Program-made: the position numbers and the translations under genes
Source of the DNA: Candidatus Segatella albertsiae
GTDB taxonomy: Bacteria > Bacteroidota > Bacteroidia > Bacteroidales > Bacteroidaceae
Assembly: GCA_002451555.1 (NCBI GenBank)
Contig: DKCU01000108.1
Location: 1-30,424 of the forward strand
Length of the DNA stretch: 30,424 nucleotides
Direction: 5' to 3'
Part shown: positions 22,833 through 30,314 of the stretch, piece after piece
Layout: each line of letters starts with the position of its first letter
Numbering within the stretch: the stretch's first letter is position 1
The notes under the pieces: generated by a model
Databases searched by the model: none
What the model was told of the DNA's origin: nothing
Seen by the model: the letters and a program-made list of their open reading frames with translations, nothing else

Positions 22833-24113
22833 ATGGAAAAAGACCAAGAGATTTTCGACCTGATCGAAAGAGAACATCAACGTCAGCTGAAAGGCATGGA
22901 GCTTATCGCTTCTGAGAACTTCGTGAGTGACGAGGTAATGAACGCTATGGGGTCATACCTTACTAACAAATATGCCGAGGGTCTGCCTGGCAAGCGTTAT
23001 TACGGCGGTTGCCAAGTGGTGGATATCGTAGAGAACCTTGCCATCGAACGTGTCAAGAAACTCTTCGGCGCAGAGTATGCCAATGTACAGCCTCACTCTG
23101 GTGCACAGGCTAACGCAGCCGTTCTCCTCGCCGTTTTGAAACCTGGCGACACATTCATGGGATTGAACCTCGACCATGGTGGTCACCTCTCTCATGGTAG
23201 CCACGTCAACACATCAGGTATTCTCTACAATCCTATCGGTTACAACCTCAACAAGGAGACAGGACGTGTCGATTACGATGAAATGGAGAAGTTGGCTTTG
23301 GAGCACAAACCTAAATTGATTATCGGTGGCGGCAGCGCCTACAGCCGTGAATGGGATTATGCTCGCATGAGAAAGATTGCTGACGAGGTAGGTGCCTTGT
23401 TGATGATTGACATGGCTCACCCTGCTGGTTTGATTGCCGCTGGTTTGCTCAACAACCCTGTGAAGTACGCCCACATCGTAACTTCCACTACTCACAAGAC
23501 TCTCCGTGGTCCTCGTGGTGGTATCATCCTCATGGGCAAGGACTTCGAGAATCCTTGGGGCTACACCACCAAGAAGGGGGTGGTCAAGATGATGAGCACC
23601 TTGCTCAACTCTGCTGTATTCCCAGGCATCCAGGGCGGTCCTTTGGAGCACGTCATCGCTGCCAAGGCCGTTGCCTTCAATGAGAACTTGCAACCTTCTT
23701 GGAAGGAATACGCCGCACAGGTCAAGAAGAACGCCGCCGTATTGGCTGACGACTTGATAGGCCGTGGCTTCGGCATCGTGAGCGGTGGTACAGACAACCA
23801 CTCTATGCTCGTTGACCTCCGTAGCAAGTATCCTGACTTGACTGGTAAGGTAGCAGAGAATGCTCTCGTTGCCGCCGACATCACCGTCAACAAGAACATG
23901 GTTCCATTCGATACTCGTTCCGCATTCCAGACATCAGGCATCCGCCTCGGAACTGCCGCCATGACGACTCGTGGTGCGAAGGAAGACATGATGCACTTAA
24001 TCGCCGAGCTCATCGAGGAAGTTTTGAATGCTCCTGAAGATGAGAAGGTCATCGCTCGCGTTCGTGAGAAAGTCAATGAGACCATGAAGGATTATCCTTT
24101 GTTCGCTTACTAA
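22833..24113 (+). CDS. glyA: Serine hydroxymethyltransferase
   Basis: 426 residues. Converts serine and tetrahydrofolate to glycine and 5,10-methylene-tetrahydrofolate, with pyridoxal phosphate. Motifs: LIASENFVSDEVMNAMGSYLTNKYAEGLPGKRYYGG near the N-terminus, and TTHKTLRGPRGG with the cofactor lysine at about residue 222. Placement after pyrBI links one-carbon supply with nucleotide synthesis. Followed by a strong terminator. Confidence 0.98.
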   Translation: MEKDQEIFDLIEREHQRQLKGMELIASENFVSDEVMNAMGSYLTNKYAEGLPGKRYYGGCQVVDIVENLAIERVKKLFGAEYANVQPHSGAQANAAVLLAVLKPGDTFMGLNLDHGGHLSHGSHVNTSGILYNPIGYNLNKETGRVDYDEMEKLALEHKPKLIIGGGSAYSREWDYARMRKIADEVGALLMIDMAHPAGLIAAGLLNNPVKYAHIVTSTTHKTLRGPRGGIILMGKDFENPWGYTTKKGVVKMMSTLLNSAVFPGIQGGPLEHVIAAKAVAFNENLQPSWKEYAAQVKKNAAVLADDLIGRGFGIVSGGTDNHSMLVDLRSKYPDLTGKVAENALVAADITVNKNMVPFDTRSAFQTSGIRLGTAAMTTRGAKEDMMHLIAELIEEVLNAPEDEKVIARVREKVNETMKDYPLFAY

Positions 24114-24184
24114 TCCATTGAAAGAAATTCCTACACAGGGGAAGTTTCCAAGACTGACATTCCCTCTGGGATTCAAATATTTTT

Positions 24185-24225
24185 AAAAATAGGCTTGCTT
24201 TTTAACTAAAGCAAGCCTATTTTTT
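24185..24225 (+). terminator. Intrinsic terminator of the pyrB-pyrI-glyA operon
   Basis: Stem of 15 or more bp (24187-24201 with 24208-24222, extendable by A-T pairs to 24185/24224), 6-nt loop, ending in a run of T residues on the plus strand. Confidence 0.9.
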
Positions 24226-24268
24226 GTTATTTATATTAAAGTCCTATTCGTATTTCAAATAAAAGTCG

Positions 24269-24276
24269 TAAGTTTG
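24269..24276 (+). promoter_or_regulatory. -7 box of the outer-membrane protein gene
   Basis: TAAGTTTG matches TAnnTTTG; a TTCG at 24247-24250 with an 18-bp spacer may be the -33. It implies an unusually long leader of about 105 nt before the chosen start at 24390. Confidence 0.5.
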
Positions 24277-24318
24277 CAGAGTGATACATCCAACCACAGG
24301 CTATCGCATGAATGACGA

Positions 24319-24354
24319 CACGTGTCATCACAATAGAATAACATCACGTGTCAT
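24319..24354 (+). repeat. Direct repeat CACGTGTCAT in a 5' leader
   Basis: Identical 10-bp copies at 24319-24328 and 24345-24354, start-to-start 26 bp. The first copy also forms a near-palindrome, ATGAC(G)ACACGTGTCAT. It lies between the predicted promoter and the start of the outer-membrane protein gene. Confidence 0.5.
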
Positions 24355-24389
24355 AGCTTGGCACGATGTCACAAATAGAACATAAAGAA

Positions 24390-25238
24390 ATGAACATGAA
24401 GAAATATTTTCTAAGTTTTCTATCGCTCTGTTTTTTTACTATCGCATTACATGCACAGAGCGTCAACTTCGGTCCGCTGCATAGCGCAGACAGTCCGAGG
24501 GAAGACTGGCTGTTGCCAGGAGATACGGTATTGCAAGCTGGACAGAAGATGATATACCAAGGCAAGCCTATGAAGAATGTGAAATATTCCGACGAGGACA
24601 AAAAGGCTTCGGATGAGAGCTATTACAGCAATCCCATCAACGACCTGACATACAGCCTCGCCCCAACTTACGGCTACGGCTTGCACAAAGGTCTGAACGT
24701 CTCACTTGGAGCATCGGCCTTCGCAACTTTCGGAAAGAACGTTCCCCACAAAGGTGGTTTCTCACAAAACATCAATGCCACCTACCTTGCTCCCCTCACC
24801 AAGGACGGAAAATTATGGATTGCGGGCGGTGGTTACTTCAACAATACCTTCTGGGGGAGTGACAGCTACAGGGACGTGGGTCTCTATGCCATCATGGGCT
24901 ATAAGTTCAATGAGCACTGGGAAGCTTATGTTTATGGGCAACTCAGCATCAGCAACAACTACAACAATTTCTATAGCCGCTATGCAGGTTACGGACCATA
25001 CGGATATGGCAGGTATGGCTTGGGGTATTACCCAGGAATGTGGGGACTCGGCGGAACGATGCCTATGGGATATGGCATGGGCATGCCCGGAGCCAATGTG
25101 CTCGGTGCTGGCGTGAAATACAACGTCAACAAGAACTTCTCCATCGGAATCAATGTCGAGGGAGTGTGGTACAACAATAAGGGCTTGGACTACTTCGATA
25201 GATACAACTATCCAAATCCGAACGAAAGAAGAAAATAA
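24390..25238 (+). CDS. Outer-membrane beta-barrel protein with Gly/Tyr/Met-rich loop
   Basis: 282 residues from ATG 24390 (MNMKKYFLSF); an in-frame ATG at 24366 would add eight hydrophilic residues and one at 24396 is also possible. Signal peptide ends near LHA-QS. Strand-like segments with alternating hydrophobic residues follow: TYSLAPTYGYGLHKGLNVSLGASAFATFG, GKLWIAGGGYFNNTFW, YAIMGYKFNEHWEAYVYGQLSI, VLGAGVKYNVNKNFSIGINVEGVWY. Between strands sits an insert from YSRYAGYGPYGYGRYGLG to MPMGYGMGMPG, rich in Gly, Tyr and Met, probably an extracellular loop. No family recognised. Single-gene unit ended by a shared terminator. Confidence 0.72.
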   Translation: MNMKKYFLSFLSLCFFTIALHAQSVNFGPLHSADSPREDWLLPGDTVLQAGQKMIYQGKPMKNVKYSDEDKKASDESYYSNPINDLTYSLAPTYGYGLHKGLNVSLGASAFATFGKNVPHKGGFSQNINATYLAPLTKDGKLWIAGGGYFNNTFWGSDSYRDVGLYAIMGYKFNEHWEAYVYGQLSISNNYNNFYSRYAGYGPYGYGRYGLGYYPGMWGLGGTMPMGYGMGMPGANVLGAGVKYNVNKNFSIGINVEGVWYNNKGLDYFDRYNYPNPNERRK

Positions 25239-25245
25239 AAGAAAC

Positions 25246-25305
25246 ACAAAGGGAAAAATGAAATCACAAAGGGAAGAATAAAAAAATAAAGGGAAGTATA
25301 AAAAA
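25246..25305. repeat. Three-copy 20-bp tandem repeat after the stop codon
   Basis: A(C/T)AAAGGGAA begins at 25246, 25266 and 25286, exact 20-bp period, each followed by an A-rich half. The array fills the gap between the stop of the outer-membrane protein gene (25238) and the terminator. Confidence 0.7.
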
Positions 25306-25306
25306 T

Positions 25307-25352
25307 AAGCTCGCAAGATTTACATGAGCCAACAGGTAAATCTTGCGAGCTT
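25307..25352. terminator. Bidirectional terminator between the outer-membrane protein gene and the WecB-like gene
   Basis: Perfect 17-bp stem (25307-25323 with 25336-25352), 12-nt loop. The plus side is followed by TATCTTTATC and the minus side by ATTTTTTATAC, so both convergent genes can use it; the WecB-like stop is at 25366. Confidence 0.88.
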
Positions 25353-25365
25353 TATCTTTATCATT

Positions 25366-26478
25366 TTATTCTTCTATCAATATCTGAAGAATGCGCTCAG
25401 CCGAGCGGCCATCCCATCTATCAGGAATACCAGCTTTCTTCCATTCATCCTTCAAGACTTTCTTGAGCATACCAGAGAGAACCTCCGCATCCTCTCCTAC
25501 CAGTTCATTCGTTCCCACTTTCACGGTCTCTATATGTTCGGTATAGTTATTGAGCGTAATACAAGGCACACCATTGAAAGTAGCCTCTTCCGCCACATTG
25601 CCAGAATCGGTAACAACACCCTTGGCATGAGCCGTGAGATAGCAGAAATCAAGATAACTCTGAGGAGAGACAAGAACAATACCCGTTTGATGCTCCAGCA
25701 ATCCCTGATGAGTCTGGAAAGCCAAGACTGCTTCCAACGCCTTGCCACGCAAAGGAGCCATGACCTTGACACCAGCCTTGCGAGCTTCAGCGTCTATCAC
25801 AAAGAGCAAGGCATTCAACTTGTCTCTGTCCGCCAACAACACCTTGCGGTTGATGGTCAACACAAGATACTTGCCATCGTCCAAGCCATATTCATCCATC
25901 ATCTGCGGACGAGCCATCTTGTCCTTCAAAAAGCGAATGTTATCTATGAGCACATTACCCACCATATAGACCTTGGACAACTCCGCACCCTCCTTGTTGG
26001 CGATGCTATTGTTGGAAATGCCCGCCGTAAAGAGGATGTCGGACAAACCGTCGATGACCAAGCGATTGATTTCCTTAGGCATCGTTATGTCAAAGCTACG
26101 AGTACCTGCAGCGATGTGCGCCAACTTGACACCTTGTTTCTTGGCAACGATAGCCACAGCCATCGTAGAAGCCAAGTCATCCACCACGACTACCACATCC
26201 GTAGGATTCTGCTGCAAGTAGCGTTCGAACTTAGCCATCACATGACCTGTCAATTCATTGAGATTCTCACAATCCACATTGAGATAAGCATCAGGTTTGG
26301 CTATCTCTAAGTCGGAAAACAAAGAACCTTCCAAGGTAGGGTCGTCCTCCATACCTGTATAAACCAACTGGTAATCGACATCACGACCAGCGTTCTTCGC
26401 AGAAACTATCGCTCTGATCACTGGGGCGACCTTGATAAAATTAGGTCTTGCTCCTGCTACAATACAAATCTTCTTCAT
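25366..26478 (-). CDS. WecB-like UDP-N-acetylglucosamine 2-epimerase homologue, atypical active site
   Basis: 370 residues with the fold signatures of the non-hydrolysing epimerase: VAGARPNFIKVAPVI at the N-terminus, HIAAGTRS at 121-128, MPKEINR at 133-139, YMVGNVLID and TDSGNVAEEATFNGVPCITL near the C-terminus. Compared with E. coli WecB from memory, Asp95 is kept (Asp101), but Glu117 becomes Ala123, Glu131 becomes Lys135 and His213 becomes Asn210 (LTINRK for VTGHRR), and the GGIQEE loop reads GNVAEE. It may bind a nucleotide sugar without being the usual epimerase. It starts 2 bp after the SPFH gene stop, so it is co-transcribed with the NfeD-SPFH pair. No surface polysaccharide genes are adjacent. 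Confidence 0.85.
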   Translation of the reverse strand: MKKICIVAGARPNFIKVAPVIRAIVSAKNAGRDVDYQLVYTGMEDDPTLEGSLFSDLEIAKPDAYLNVDCENLNELTGHVMAKFERYLQQNPTDVVVVVDDLASTMAVAIVAKKQGVKLAHIAAGTRSFDITMPKEINRLVIDGLSDILFTAGISNNSIANKEGAELSKVYMVGNVLIDNIRFLKDKMARPQMMDEYGLDDGKYLVLTINRKVLLADRDKLNALLFVIDAEARKAGVKVMAPLRGKALEAVLAFQTHQGLLEHQTGIVLVSPQSYLDFCYLTAHAKGVVTDSGNVAEEATFNGVPCITLNNYTEHIETVKVGTNELVGEDAEVLSGMLKKVLKDEWKKAGIPDRWDGRSAERILQILIEE

Positions 26479-26480
26479 TT

Positions 26481-27431
26481 TTATCCTTTAAACAAATCTT
26501 TGATTCCACCAATGGAGCCCATCAAATTGGTTGCCTCGTATGGCAAGTAAACCACCTTGTTGTCCTTGCCCTGAGCCACCTCTTGCATCATCTGGATATA
26601 CTTCTGTGCAAGCAGGTAGTTGGCAGGATTGGTACACTGTCCAACGGCATCGGTAATCTTTTGGATAGCAACGGCCTCAGCCTCAGCCTTGCGGATACGA
26701 GCCGTAGCCTCACCCTCGGCATTGAGGATAGCCTCTTGCTTGGCAGCCTCAGCCTTGTTGATGATGGCAGCCTTCTGACCCTCAGACAAGAGGCGCTGCT
26801 TCTCCTTTTCACCTTCGGAAGTCAAGATGGTGGCACGCTTGTTACGCTCTGCCTGCATCTGCTTCTCCATCGCCATGAGCACGCTCTCAGGAGGAGTAAT
26901 GTCCTGCAACTCCACACGATTTACCTTGATACCCCACTTGTTGGTGGCATCGTCGAGGACCGCACGCAACTTGGTGTTGATGGTGTCACGAGAAGTCAAG
27001 GTTTGGTCGAGCTCCATCTCACCGATGATGTTACGCAAGGTGGTCTGAGTCAACTTCTCGATGGCGTTAGGCAAGTTGTTGATTTCATACACGCTCTTGA
27101 AGGGATCGACAATCTGGAAATACAAGAGGGCGTTGATCTGCATCTGGATGTTATCCTTGGTGATAACGTTCTGACGAGCGAAATCATACACCTGCTCACG
27201 CAAGTCGATGCTGTTGGTATAGACATATCTTCCATTGCGCTGGGAAACGATGTCCTTGGCATGGTCGATGAAAGGAATGATGATGTTGATACCAGGCTTC
27301 AAGGTGGCATAATAGCGACCCAGGCGCTCGATAATCTTAGTCTCACTCTGAGGAATAATTACAATGGTTTTCTTCACGACAATGAGTGCGAGAACAACCA
27401 ATACGATCAGCACATAAATTCCTATGCTCAT
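26481..27431 (-). CDS. SPFH/Band 7 membrane protein (stomatin/QmcA type)
   Basis: 316 residues. One N-terminal membrane helix (about 3-20), then the SPFH domain (IIPQSETKIIERLGRYYATLKPGINIIIPFID to VELQDITPPESVLMAMEKQMQAERNKRA), then an Ala/Glu/Lys-rich coiled coil (about 190-270), ending with a short tail. These proteins form large oligomeric cages at membrane microdomains. The gene follows an NfeD gene by 69 bp, the classic partner whose OB-fold domain accompanies SPFH proteins. Confidence 0.93.
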   Translation of the reverse strand: MSIGIYVLIVLVVLALIVVKKTIVIIPQSETKIIERLGRYYATLKPGINIIIPFIDHAKDIVSQRNGRYVYTNSIDLREQVYDFARQNVITKDNIQMQINALLYFQIVDPFKSVYEINNLPNAIEKLTQTTLRNIIGEMELDQTLTSRDTINTKLRAVLDDATNKWGIKVNRVELQDITPPESVLMAMEKQMQAERNKRATILTSEGEKEKQRLLSEGQKAAIINKAEAAKQEAILNAEGEATARIRKAEAEAVAIQKITDAVGQCTNPANYLLAQKYIQMMQEVAQGKDNKVVYLPYEATNLMGSIGGIKDLFKG

Positions 27432-27500
27432 AATTGTATATATTTAAGGGGTTAATAATTAGCAAAACGGAATAGCGTTTAATCTCTTAAAACCAACAAC

Positions 27501-27953
27501 TTAGCACTGCGTCACCTGTAGGATGATAGACTCTCTTCCGACAACCTTAACCTTGGTTCCTACCGCTATATCTACATTTACCGTTGGAGCCTCAGCCTTC
27601 CAGTCATCTCCATCAAGTTTCACTCGTCCATAGTCACCGGCAATGATGGTTTGTGACACCTCGCCTACCTGCCCTATCAGAGCATCGGCATTGCTCTTGC
27701 GCTCGTCAGCTCCCCGATGTATGGCCTGTACCAGATGCGGACGTATCAGCCAGATGCTCAAGACCGAGCAGATAGCCCAAACGACCACTTGCATCCAAAA
27801 CGGCAAACCCACAACTGCTGTAACGATACTTACCAAAGCACCGATGGCAAAACACGTGACATAGAAATCGCCTGAGGAGAGTTCCATGATAAGACACACG
27901 ATGGTGATAATGGTCCAAAACAACCAAAGGTTCTGAAAAATATAGTCTATCAT
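27501..27953 (-). CDS. NfeD family membrane protein
   Basis: 150 residues. Three hydrophobic segments in the first 75 residues (WLFWTIITIVCLIMEL, FYVTCFAIGALVSIVTAVVGL, FWMQVVVWAICSVLSIWLI), then a soluble OB-fold domain: ALIGQVGEVSQTII, YGRVKLDGDDWKAEAP and GTKVKVVGRESIILQV, the NfeD_C pattern. This is the short NfeD1b/YbbJ-like type without the protease domain. It works with the SPFH protein encoded downstream. It is 67 bp after the M48 protease gene and has no clear promoter of its own, so co-transcription with it is plausible. Confidence 0.92.
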   Translation of the reverse strand: MIDYIFQNLWLFWTIITIVCLIMELSSGDFYVTCFAIGALVSIVTAVVGLPFWMQVVVWAICSVLSIWLIRPHLVQAIHRGADERKSNADALIGQVGEVSQTIIAGDYGRVKLDGDDWKAEAPTVNVDIAVGTKVKVVGRESIILQVTQC

Positions 27954-28020
27954 GATTCTAAAGGATTTAAGTTATTAAACACTCATTCTGAATACTTCTT
28001 GCACAGAAAGACATCTGAGT

Positions 28021-28935
28021 TCAACGCTTCTTGGAAGTTTTCTTAGAAGTAGATGTTTTCTTAGTCGATGTTGTCTTTCTGGTCGAAGTAGTTGACTTGG
28101 AAGTTGTAGTTGTGACAGCCTTGTTGGCTACCTTATAGTACTCCAAAGCCTTAGGCATCTCCTGTTGTAAAGCAGCGATACGCTTGGCATCAGAAGGGTG
28201 GTCGCTGAAGATGTCACTCTTGTTGCTACTTGAGCCTTGCGACATACGCTTCCAGAAAGGAATCGCCTGCTCTGGGTCATAACCCGCCATCGCCGCAAAA
28301 ATCAAACCCATATAGTCAGCCTCCGTCTCGTTGTCACGAGAATACTTCAAGTTGCGGAATGAGAAATACTGTCCTGCCACAGCACTTGCTACATTGCCCA
28401 CACCATTGCCCACAGCCTGATTGAGCACATTACCCAAGATATTGGTACCTATCTGTTGGTTCTGCTGCTTGGTCAACTGCTCCGCACTATGCTTTGCCAC
28501 GGCATGAGCAATCTCATGGCCCAACACGATGGCAAGACAAGTTTCGTTCTGAGTATAAGGGAGCAAGCCTTCATAAACAACAATCTTGCCACCAGGCATA
28601 CAGAAGGCGTTGGCACTGTTGTCTTGCACGAGATTGAACTCCCAAGCGTAATTCTTGACATCATTGGCATAGCCATTCTGCTTCAAGTAAGTCTCCACGG
28701 CATTGGCCAATCTCTGCCCCACTCGCTTCACCATGGCAGTATTGGTGGCGTCAGTAGATTTCTTGGCTGAAGCCATGTACTTGGTATATTCCTGATTAGA
28801 AAGACTAAGCACTTGCTCATCAGAAACAGAGATTCGATGAGTACGACCTGTGAGAGGCACTTTCTGCGTAGTACCACACGAAACCAACACCAAGGTTGTC
28901 ATAGCCACTAAGGCAAAATTCTTTAAACTTTTCAT
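28021..28935 (-). CDS. M48-family metalloprotease, lipoprotein
   Basis: 304 residues. Lipoprotein signal with lipobox LVSC (Cys20). The zinc-protease motif HEIAH is at 140-144 (VLGHEIAHAVAKHS) and the third-ligand region is DNETEADYMGL (203-211), as in peptidase family M48 (Oma1/LoiP/BepA relatives); KIVVYEGLLPYTQNE upstream of it is also conserved. The domain contains VLNQAVGNG, a Gly/Ala-rich substrate-side segment. The last 35 residues are a Lys/Ser/Thr-rich tail (SKSTTSTRKTTSTKKTSTSK), unusual for the family. It likely acts in periplasmic or outer-membrane protein quality control. Confidence 0.93.
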   Translation of the reverse strand: MKSLKNFALVAMTTLVLVSCGTTQKVPLTGRTHRISVSDEQVLSLSNQEYTKYMASAKKSTDATNTAMVKRVGQRLANAVETYLKQNGYANDVKNYAWEFNLVQDNSANAFCMPGGKIVVYEGLLPYTQNETCLAIVLGHEIAHAVAKHSAEQLTKQQNQQIGTNILGNVLNQAVGNGVGNVASAVAGQYFSFRNLKYSRDNETEADYMGLIFAAMAGYDPEQAIPFWKRMSQGSSSNKSDIFSDHPSDAKRIAALQQEMPKALEYYKVANKAVTTTTSKSTTSTRKTTSTKKTSTSKKTSKKR

Positions 28936-29076
28936 CTTTACTTTGATTATTAATACTCTAATTTACTTTCTTCAGTATTCTCGATTTTTTATGATTTTTT
29001 GCAAAAATCGGAATTGATAGCGCAAGATAGGCATAATCAAGTTTGCTTGAATTGCCGATCACTAGCCTAACATCTG

Positions 29077-29108
29077 CAAAAATAGTGTTTTTTTATATAA
29101 CCACCAAA
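29077..29108 (-). promoter_or_regulatory. Promoter of the M48 protease gene
   Basis: Minus strand TTTG (29108-29105), 20-bp spacer, TATTTTTG (29084-29077). Predicted leader of about 135 nt before the ATG at 28935; within it the segment near 28984-29009 has an imperfect A/T-rich inverted repeat. Confidence 0.7.
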
Positions 29109-29142
29109 CGTTTTGCTCACTTTTTTTGCGCTTAGAACAATA

Positions 29143-29277
29143 TTATCTGCGTATCTTTTGCACTTCCTCCATGATTTCCTCCATCGCCTTGCGCTTCTTC
29201 TCGGCACGAGGACAATCCTCGGCGATATGACATAAAGGCACGATGACCACTGGTTCGAAGCCCTCACGATGAAAATG
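29143..29277 (-). pseudogene. Coding remnant in frame with the upstream helicase/HTH gene
   Basis: 44 codons followed by TAA, in the same frame as the helicase/HTH gene and separated from it by TGA and TAG (29283-29278). The translation (EGFEPVVIVPLCHIAEDCPR, then AEKKRKAMEEIMEEVQKIRR) has protein-like composition and an amphipathic lysine/glutamate helix, unlike random spacer. There is no start codon in a good position, so I treat it as the tail of a lost gene or a former C-terminal extension. Family not recognised. Confidence 0.3.
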
Positions 29278-29280
29278 CTA

Positions 29281-30314
29281 TCACTCTTCTTCTCCCTCTA
29301 TCAAGTCGTGCACCAACTTGATTTCGTAATAGTCGTATCCAGCTCCCAGCTCTGCCTTGATTTCGCCAAAGTGGGTCATTTCGGGATGCGACTGCATGAA
29401 GGCTCGTATCTTCTTTTCATGGGCGGTGGAAATAAGGGCACGAAGCCCTACCTTGCCCTCCAGGACGTATGGGGTGAGATGACCGATGATGGTTCCCTTG
29501 GTCAAACCTCGCTCGGCGGCTATCTGTTCCACGCTCATGCCCTGGTTGTAGAGACCGAGACTGATTTCTTTGGTCGGAATCTTCGGTTCCTTGGATCCTT
29601 TAGAGGATGACGAAGACTTCGATGAGGATGAAGAGGACGAAGAAGAGCCCGACGAGGATTTCCCCGAACGATTCTTGCGAGAGGACGAAGCTTCGCTCTC
29701 GCCCTCCTCCATCAAGAGATACTGCGCCTTCTTCTTCAGATAGTCGCTCACCGAGAACTCGGCTTCCTGCTCGTAGCGCAAGAGGCGGGACTTCACCTTC
29801 ACATCTTCCTCGAAAGTGGAGAAACGGTCTTGGAACTGTTTCTTCGCCGTCTTGTTGTCGGTGGTGAGATTGGTCTTGTTCACCAAGTCCACGAAGATGC
29901 CCATCTTGTCGTAGAAATACTTCGATGCCTTGTGGATGCGGTCTTGCAACTCGACGTTGGCGACATTGCCATCGGCTGCCAACATCCGGGTATATTGCAA
30001 CTTAAACTTATCGGACACGCTCATCAAACTCTTCAGCACCACTTGTATCTTCTGGTACTCGCCCAGCACTCGGGGATACTTCACGGAGAAGAACTCCACG
30101 AGGCAGCGCATCAGATGCTCGTAGCTGCCACCGAGCGCTCGGAAGTCGAAGAGCTCGTCGATGCAGCGCAACACGTACTGCTGCTCCAAGCTGGCTATCT
30201 GCTGGGCGGTAGGCGATGCTATCTGGCTATTGAAGCTGTCGATGGTCTTGTCGCTGATGATGGCGCTTGGGGAGAGCGGCTGACTGAGCACCATGCCCTC
30301 CAAGGTCTTGCAAC
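29281..30314 (-). pseudogene. 3' part of PIF1/RecD-like helicase with C-terminal HTH_40 domain, 5' end lost
   Basis: The open frame continues upstream of any start codon as YSCKTLEGMVLSQPLSPSAI. CKTLEGMVLS is the end of helicase motif VI in Bacteroidota PIF1/RecD-like proteins (usually VYVALSRCKTLEGM), so the whole motor domain is missing. What remains is a helical region, a Ser-rich linker (GKSSSGSSSSSSSSSKSSSS), and a C-terminal HTH_40-type domain: PTKEISLGLYNQGMSVEQIAAERGLTKGTIIGHL. The gene homology stops at 30314, where a sequence beginning TGTATATAC with two 23-bp repeats starts. A TTG (30303) or ATG (30294) could still start a protein of about 337-340 residues from the outward promoter at 30379-30410. 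Confidence 0.7.

Noticed and set aside
29067..29267. 66-codon minus-strand frame starting with GTG
   Set aside because: Trp/Arg/Ser-rich translation without protein pattern; the neighbouring frame (29143-29277) is more protein-like.
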